DNA of 9,368 nucleotides, taken from positions 1,607 through 10,974 of the forward strand of contig DMYK01000150.1 in NCBI GenBank assembly GCA_003483675.1, in the 5' to 3' direction. This DNA is from Microcoleaceae cyanobacterium UBA11344. GTDB lineage: Bacteria > Cyanobacteriota > Cyanobacteriia > Cyanobacteriales > Microcoleaceae. The notes beneath the pieces were generated by a model. It did no database searches. It was not told where the DNA came from and saw nothing but the letters and a program-made list of their open reading frames with translations. Position numbers and translations under genes: made by a program. This document shows positions 6,329-9,368 of the stretch, piece by piece. The first letter of the stretch is position 1; every line of letters begins with the position of its first letter.

Positions 6329-6356
6329 CGCTGTCCCATCAACTAGCAACTTTGTC

Positions 6357-6413
6357 AATACGGATTTTTGCTGAAATTAGAATACATTCCTAATTCAGAA
6401 AAATCCGTATTTT
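6357..6413 (+). terminator. Long intrinsic terminator ending the arsenic island
   Basis: AATACGGATTTTT (6357-6369) pairs exactly with AAAAATCCGTATT (6399-6411), a 13-bp stem. The interior pairs CTGAAATTAG with CTAATTCAG with one bulged A around an AT-rich loop, extending the helix to about 22 bp. The right arm ends in ATTTT, a short U-tract. The A/T tracts at the stem base mean it could terminate in both directions. It lies 28 bases after the TVP38-family gene and insulates the kinase downstream. Confidence 0.82.
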
Positions 6414-6425
6414 CCCTGTGTTTGT

Positions 6426-6461
6426 TATAATTTGTTATAGTGCAAACTAGATAGATATTAA
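6426..6461 (+). promoter_or_regulatory. Candidate promoter region for the kinase gene
   Basis: The stretch right after the terminator contains TATAAT (6426-6431), TATAGT (6436-6441) and a possible pair TTGTTA (6432-6437) with TATTAA (6456-6461) at 18-base spacing. None of the -10-like boxes has a convincing consensus -35. The kinase gene must have its own promoter because of the terminator, and this AT-rich stretch is the best place. The leader would be about 250 bases long. Confidence 0.35.
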
Positions 6462-6502
6462 AGATCTCGTAAAGTAACGATTAATTCTCAAATCTCCCAT
6501 CT

Positions 6503-6635
6503 CAAATCGGCTGACCTCGATTGAAAGCATCCAGGGTACAAGCCCTCGGTACAGCCAGTGAATCAGCGAAAAAACTTGGTATCCGATCGACCAGAGAACG
6601 GATGTATCCCTGGGGTCGGTTCAGGGTGACATCAA
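6503..6635 (+). other. Unexplained structured or relic segment in the kinase leader
   Basis: This GC-richer block stands out in an AT-rich spacer. CCAGGGTAC (6531-6539) can pair with GTATCCCTGG (6604-6613) with one bulge, enclosing ATCCG/CGGAT (6581-6585 with 6599-6603). A competing hairpin, CCCTG (6608-6612) with CAGGG (6622-6626), precedes GTGACATCAA. A frame is open from about 6516 to 6671 with no ATG start and codon-like composition (reads ALGTASESAKKLGIRSTRE). It could be a 5'-leader RNA, or a decayed 3' end of an IS200/IS605-type (TnpB) element. I cannot decide between these. Confidence 0.3.
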
Positions 6636-6673
6636 TTCTTCAATTCTTTAATTCTTTAATTCTTTAATTCTTT
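6634..6673. repeat. 8-bp tandem repeat (AATTCTTT)5
   Basis: Five adjacent copies of the octamer: AATTCTTC at 6634-6641, then four exact AATTCTTT units to 6673, then a decayed copy (AATCTAAA). It ends 35 bases before the kinase start codon, inside the probable leader. Copy-number change by slippage would alter leader length but not the protein. Confidence 0.9.
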
Positions 6674-6708
6674 AATCTAAAATGGATTGACTCAAGAGAG
6701 AAAATTTG

Positions 6709-9201
6709 ATGATGCAAAACCCTGCAAATCAAGCCTGCGCTGTCTCTGCACAGCCACCCAAGCCAACGAAAAAGCTGCGCCTTTTTTGGCAAAACCTCAG
6801 CGGCGAGGCTCAATCTCGCTGGCAGCAACTGCACAGTCTTTGGCAGCACAGACGGCAGCGTCGCCACCTGCTGACTCTGCTAATTCTGGGCAGCACGGCT
6901 TTAACAATTAGCGCTACTGCTTGCGTCAGCTATTTTTTTGTGCGCGGATTAATACTGGACAATTTAAAGGAAATAGCACTATTAAAACTAGAAAAAGGCA
7001 GCGACGAAATCGACCGCTGGCTGAGCAGCCGCCAAGCAGAAATAGAAACCATCGCTTACTCTCCTACTATTCGTACTCTCAATTGGCAATTAGCTGAACC
7101 CAGCTTGCAAGGAGAAATATACAGGTTAAAAGAGTATTTTATCCTGTCATTAATTCAACCAGATGGCGAGTTTCAAAACACTTTAGGCGATCGCACGAAC
7201 GTGAAAGACCGCCAATACTTTAAAACAGCAATGGCCGGAAAGGTAAACGTTTCCGACCCGCTGATTAGCCGCACTACAAAAGTTCCCTCGATCACAATTG
7301 CAGCTCCAATTTTGGCATTGCCTCCCACTCCCAATCAAGTAATTGGAGTCCTCTCAGGCAGTATTAAATTAGACCGAGTAACAAATGTGGCGAACAGCTT
7401 GAGCTACGGTTCAGACAGTTATGCTTTTGCGCTCAACTCAAAAGGATCGCCAATTGTGCACCCGAATAATAACTTAATCGGAAATAGCGACCAGCTTGCC
7501 AATAGCTTTTTAAACTCAAAAGACCCCGCCTTAGCAGCAATTGCGCGCCAAATGACCGATCGCCATACCAACATCGAACTGGTAAAAATAGATCACAAAT
7601 GGGTTTATGTCGCCTATACTCCCCTCGATGAAGTTAACTGGTCAATGGCTTTAGTAATTCCCCGCGAAAATATTGAATCTCAACTACAAGCATTAAATTT
7701 GTTGACATCCGTCGTCGCCGGACTGATCGGGCCGGCAATGCTAGCAGCAATTTGGCTAATTTACTCCTCCGAAAGCAATCGCGCTCAAGCCGAGCGAGAA
7801 GCCATGCTCAACCGGATTTCTGGACGGATTCGCGCCTCCCTAGAATTAGACCAAATCGTGCAAAGTACAGTAGAAGAAATAGTAAATTTGCTGCATCTAG
7901 AACGGGCTGGTTTTGGTTGGTACGAACCGCAACAGCAAATGTTACAAATCCTGTGGGAATCTGGTCAATCTGACAATCCGAAACCAGTCAAAAAGTTTGC
8001 TCCTTACTGCATAAATAATTTGTCAATGCGGCTAGAAAAAAGCGAGCCAATTCTGCTTGGTAGCGACACTTTTGCCGAGGGAAACAATCAATCTTTACAA
8101 TTAAAAGCTAACAGTTATTTAGCTGTACCAGTCCTGACTCAAAGCCAGTCGCAGGGTTATTTAATTTGCAGTCACGCTACTCATTGGTTTTGGAGTGGGG
8201 AGGAAATTCAACTGTTAAAAGCTGTGGCCGACCAACTGGCGATCGCCATTACTCAATCTCACCTTTACAGTCAAACTCAAGACCAAGTAAAACTACTCAA
8301 CAGCGCTTTAACTGAACTCAAAAAAACTCAAACTCATTTAGTTCAGAGCGAAAAAATGTCATCTCTAGGTCAAATGGTCGCTGGGATTGCCCACGAAATC
8401 AATAACCCAGTTAACTTCATTTTTGCTAATTTGCCCTACACCAGCAAATATCTTGAAGACTTATTGGAATTGGTGAGTTTATACAAACAAGCTTTTCCAG
8501 AGATTCCCCCGGAAATAGAAGATTTTGCAGCGTCGATCGATTTGGATTTTATCGAAGAAGATTTGCCCCAAATGTTGAGTTCTATGAAAATAGGAACTGA
8601 ACGGATTCGTCAGATAGTTCTTTCCTTGCGTAACTTTTCGAGACTTGATGAATCTGACCAAAAAATGGCGGATATTCACGAAGGTATTGACAATACCTTG
8701 CTGCTGCTATCCAACCGCCTCAAAAAGGAAGTTTGTGTAGTCAAATACTACGGAAATGTGTCCTTAGTCGAGTGCTATCCCTCTCAGCTAAATCAGGTGT
8801 TTATGAACTTGCTGAACAACGCGATTGATGCCTTGATCGAGAGCGATCGCCCGGATAAAATTATTACTATTTCCACGGCAGTATTTGTCAAAAATGGTAC
8901 GAAGTTTCTCAAAGTGGCGATCGCCGATAACGGGCCTGGCATTCCTGACAGCATTAAAGACAAAATTTTTAACCCATTTTTTACTACCAAGCCTGTTGGT
9001 AAAGGGACTGGTTTGGGGTTAGCTATTAGCTACAAAATTGTAGTTGACGGACATGGTGGCAGCATCAATATTTCTAAACCTCCAGGCGGCGGCACGGAGT
9101 TTTCTGTGGAGATTCCTATTCATAAGGGGAAGTCAGAAGTCAGAAGTCAGAAGTCAGAAGTCAGAGGGAATAAGTCAGCAGCAAAAAACAGCTTTGTTTA
9201 A
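6709..9201 (+). CDS. Membrane sensor histidine kinase, dCache-GAF-HisKA-HATPase
   Basis: A sensor kinase of about 830 residues (positions here counted from the ATG at 6709). Order: a basic N-terminus; helix 1 (about 54-80); an extracytoplasmic PDC/dCache-type sensor (about 85-325, with the segment [20 protein letters not shown]); helix 2 (about 331-352); a GAF domain (about 372-520); a short coiled coil; HisKA with the H-box [15 protein letters not shown], phospho-acceptor His562; then HATPase_c with N-box [16 protein letters not shown]1 DNGPGIP and G2 [11 protein letters not shown]. The acidic insert after the H-box is typical of a cyanobacterial kinase group. All catalytic boxes are intact. 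A TTG at 6706 and a second ATG at 6712 are alternative starts; AGAGAG (6695-6700) is a fair ribosome-binding site for 6709. No response regulator is adjacent, so it is an orphan; the signal is unknown. The last ~24 residues are encoded by a 7-bp tandem repeat and are probably an acquired tail. Confidence 0.93.
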   Translation: MMQNPANQACAVSAQPPKPTKKLRLFWQNLSGEAQSRWQQLHSLWQHRRQRRHLLTLLILGSTALTISATACVSYFFVRGLILDNLKEIALLKLEKGSDEIDRWLSSRQAEIETIAYSPTIRTLNWQLAEPSLQGEIYRLKEYFILSLIQPDGEFQNTLGDRTNVKDRQYFKTAMAGKVNVSDPLISRTTKVPSITIAAPILALPPTPNQVIGVLSGSIKLDRVTNVANSLSYGSDSYAFALNSKGSPIVHPNNNLIGNSDQLANSFLNSKDPALAAIARQMTDRHTNIELVKIDHKWVYVAYTPLDEVNWSMALVIPRENIESQLQALNLLTSVVAGLIGPAMLAAIWLIYSSESNRAQAEREAMLNRISGRIRASLELDQIVQSTVEEIVNLLHLERAGFGWYEPQQQMLQILWESGQSDNPKPVKKFAPYCINNLSMRLEKSEPILLGSDTFAEGNNQSLQLKANSYLAVPVLTQSQSQGYLICSHATHWFWSGEEIQLLKAVADQLAIAITQSHLYSQTQDQVKLLNSALTELKKTQTHLVQSEKMSSLGQMVAGIAHEINNPVNFIFANLPYTSKYLEDLLELVSLYKQAFPEIPPEIEDFAASIDLDFIEEDLPQMLSSMKIGTERIRQIVLSLRNFSRLDESDQKMADIHEGIDNTLLLLSNRLKKEVCVVKYYGNVSLVECYPSQLNQVFMNLLNNAIDALIESDRPDKIITISTAVFVKNGTKFLKVAIADNGPGIPDSIKDKIFNPFFTTKPVGKGTGLGLAISYKIVVDGHGGSINISKPPGGGTEFSVEIPIHKGKSEVRSQKSEVRGNKSAAKNSFV
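9131..9165. repeat. 7-bp tandem repeat (AGTCAGA)5 inside the kinase 3' end
   Basis: Five exact copies of the heptamer AGTCAGA run from 9131 to 9165, followed by a partial echo (AAGTCAG, 9172-9178). Heptameric tandem repeats (STRR class) are typical of filamentous cyanobacteria. Because 7 is not a multiple of 3, it encodes a repetitive [11 protein letters not shown] tail whose frame depends on copy number. Confidence 0.95.
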
Positions 9202-9241
9202 ACAGGAATTACGCATTGTAACGGTGTTGCAAAGGTTTGAG

Positions 9242-9258
9242 ATTCTTCGCTGAAGAAT
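9242..9258. repeat. Perfect 7-bp hairpin, dispersed-repeat type
   Basis: ATTCTTC (9242-9248) pairs with GAAGAAT (9252-9258) around GCT. The surrounding GAGATTCTTCGCTGAAG resembles a sequence scattered through many cyanobacterial genomes. It is 40 bases past the kinase stop; with no T-run it is a poor terminator. Confidence 0.6.
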
Positions 9259-9275
9259 GACATAATTAGGTTGTT

Positions 9276-9316
9276 AGTTCGTCCAGGACTATAAAGCTAA
9301 CAGTTCTGGACGAACT
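9276..9316. repeat. 15-bp stem-loop downstream of the kinase
   Basis: AGTTCGTCCAGGACT (9276-9290) pairs with AGTTCTGGACGAACT (9302-9316) with a single G-T wobble, loop of 11 bases. TCTT follows, so it may terminate the kinase transcript weakly. Its core CGTCCAGGACTAT also occurs at 4436-4448 in the arsS leader, where the right arm is missing, which indicates a dispersed palindromic repeat of which the upstream copy is a half. The rest of 9202-9368 shows no gene. Confidence 0.7.
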
Positions 9317-9368
9317 TCTTACCAAATAAACCAGGTTGGTTATTATAATTATAACTATTAACACAGTG

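Noticed and set aside
6634..6681. CRISPR-like array
   Set aside because: The 8-bp units are directly adjacent without spacers, so it is a microsatellite.
6706..6708. TTG as start of the kinase
   Set aside because: Two ATG codons follow directly (6709 and 6712) and the AGAGAG motif at 6695-6700 is well spaced for 6709.
6709..9201. Direct involvement of the kinase in arsenic sensing
   Set aside because: A strong terminator separates it from the island, no regulator is adjacent, and no Cys-rich metalloid site is evident in the sensor domain.

Overview
The window looks like a chromosomal or accessory segment of a filamentous cyanobacterium. I count nine copies of the HIP1 octamer GCGATCGC, all between 3694 and 8924. 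Short tandem repeats and hairpin repeats of the type common in Oscillatoriales and Nostocales fill the intergenic spaces, and most proteins read like cyanobacterial family members. A Microcoleus/Oscillatoria-type host is my guess; the genus cannot be fixed from the sequence alone. All genes are on the + strand.

Layout. 24-287 encodes a small one-helix membrane protein of unknown function. 387-6328 is an arsenic detoxification and biotransformation island in this order: arsR (387-743), a PstS/SphX-type periplasmic oxyanion-binding lipoprotein (859-1884), the arsenite efflux carrier acr3/arsB (1921-3072), the flavoprotein arsH (3079-3738), the LMW-phosphatase-type arsenate reductase arsC (3912-4307), the radical SAM arsenosugar enzyme arsS (4531-5517), and a TVP38/TMEM64 (VTT/DedA-like) membrane protein (5600-6328). 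A large hairpin terminator (6357-6413) closes the island. After a 380-base spacer with candidate promoter boxes, a folded or relic segment and an 8-bp tandem repeat, a large sensor histidine kinase (6709-9201) follows. Its last codons are made of a 7-bp tandem repeat. The right edge (9202-9368) holds hairpin repeats and no gene.

How the genes work together. ArsR carries the complete As(III)-binding Cys triad. A perfect palindrome, CATATCAA-N6-TTGATATG, lies inside the spacer of a good sigma70-like promoter just upstream of the binding-protein gene, so ArsR probably represses the binding protein-acr3-arsH unit. ArsC reduces arsenate to arsenite, Acr3 exports arsenite, and ArsH oxidises trivalent organoarsenicals. 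ArsS would take methylated arsenic (made by an ArsM not encoded here) towards arsenosugars. The VTT-family protein next to arsS may act on membrane lipids or lipid-linked products; this is inference. The substrate-binding protein has no permease or ATPase genes beside it, so it must borrow a Pst transporter from elsewhere or act differently. The kinase is separated from the island by a terminator and has no adjacent response regulator, so a link to arsenic is not supported.

The most interesting points are the ArsR-controlled binding protein without its transporter, the arsS-VTT pairing without arsM, the leader hairpin of arsS with an alternative pairing partner, the complex multi-hairpin repeat between arsH and arsC, and the two unrelated microsatellites (8 bp and 7 bp units) that flank and enter the kinase gene.
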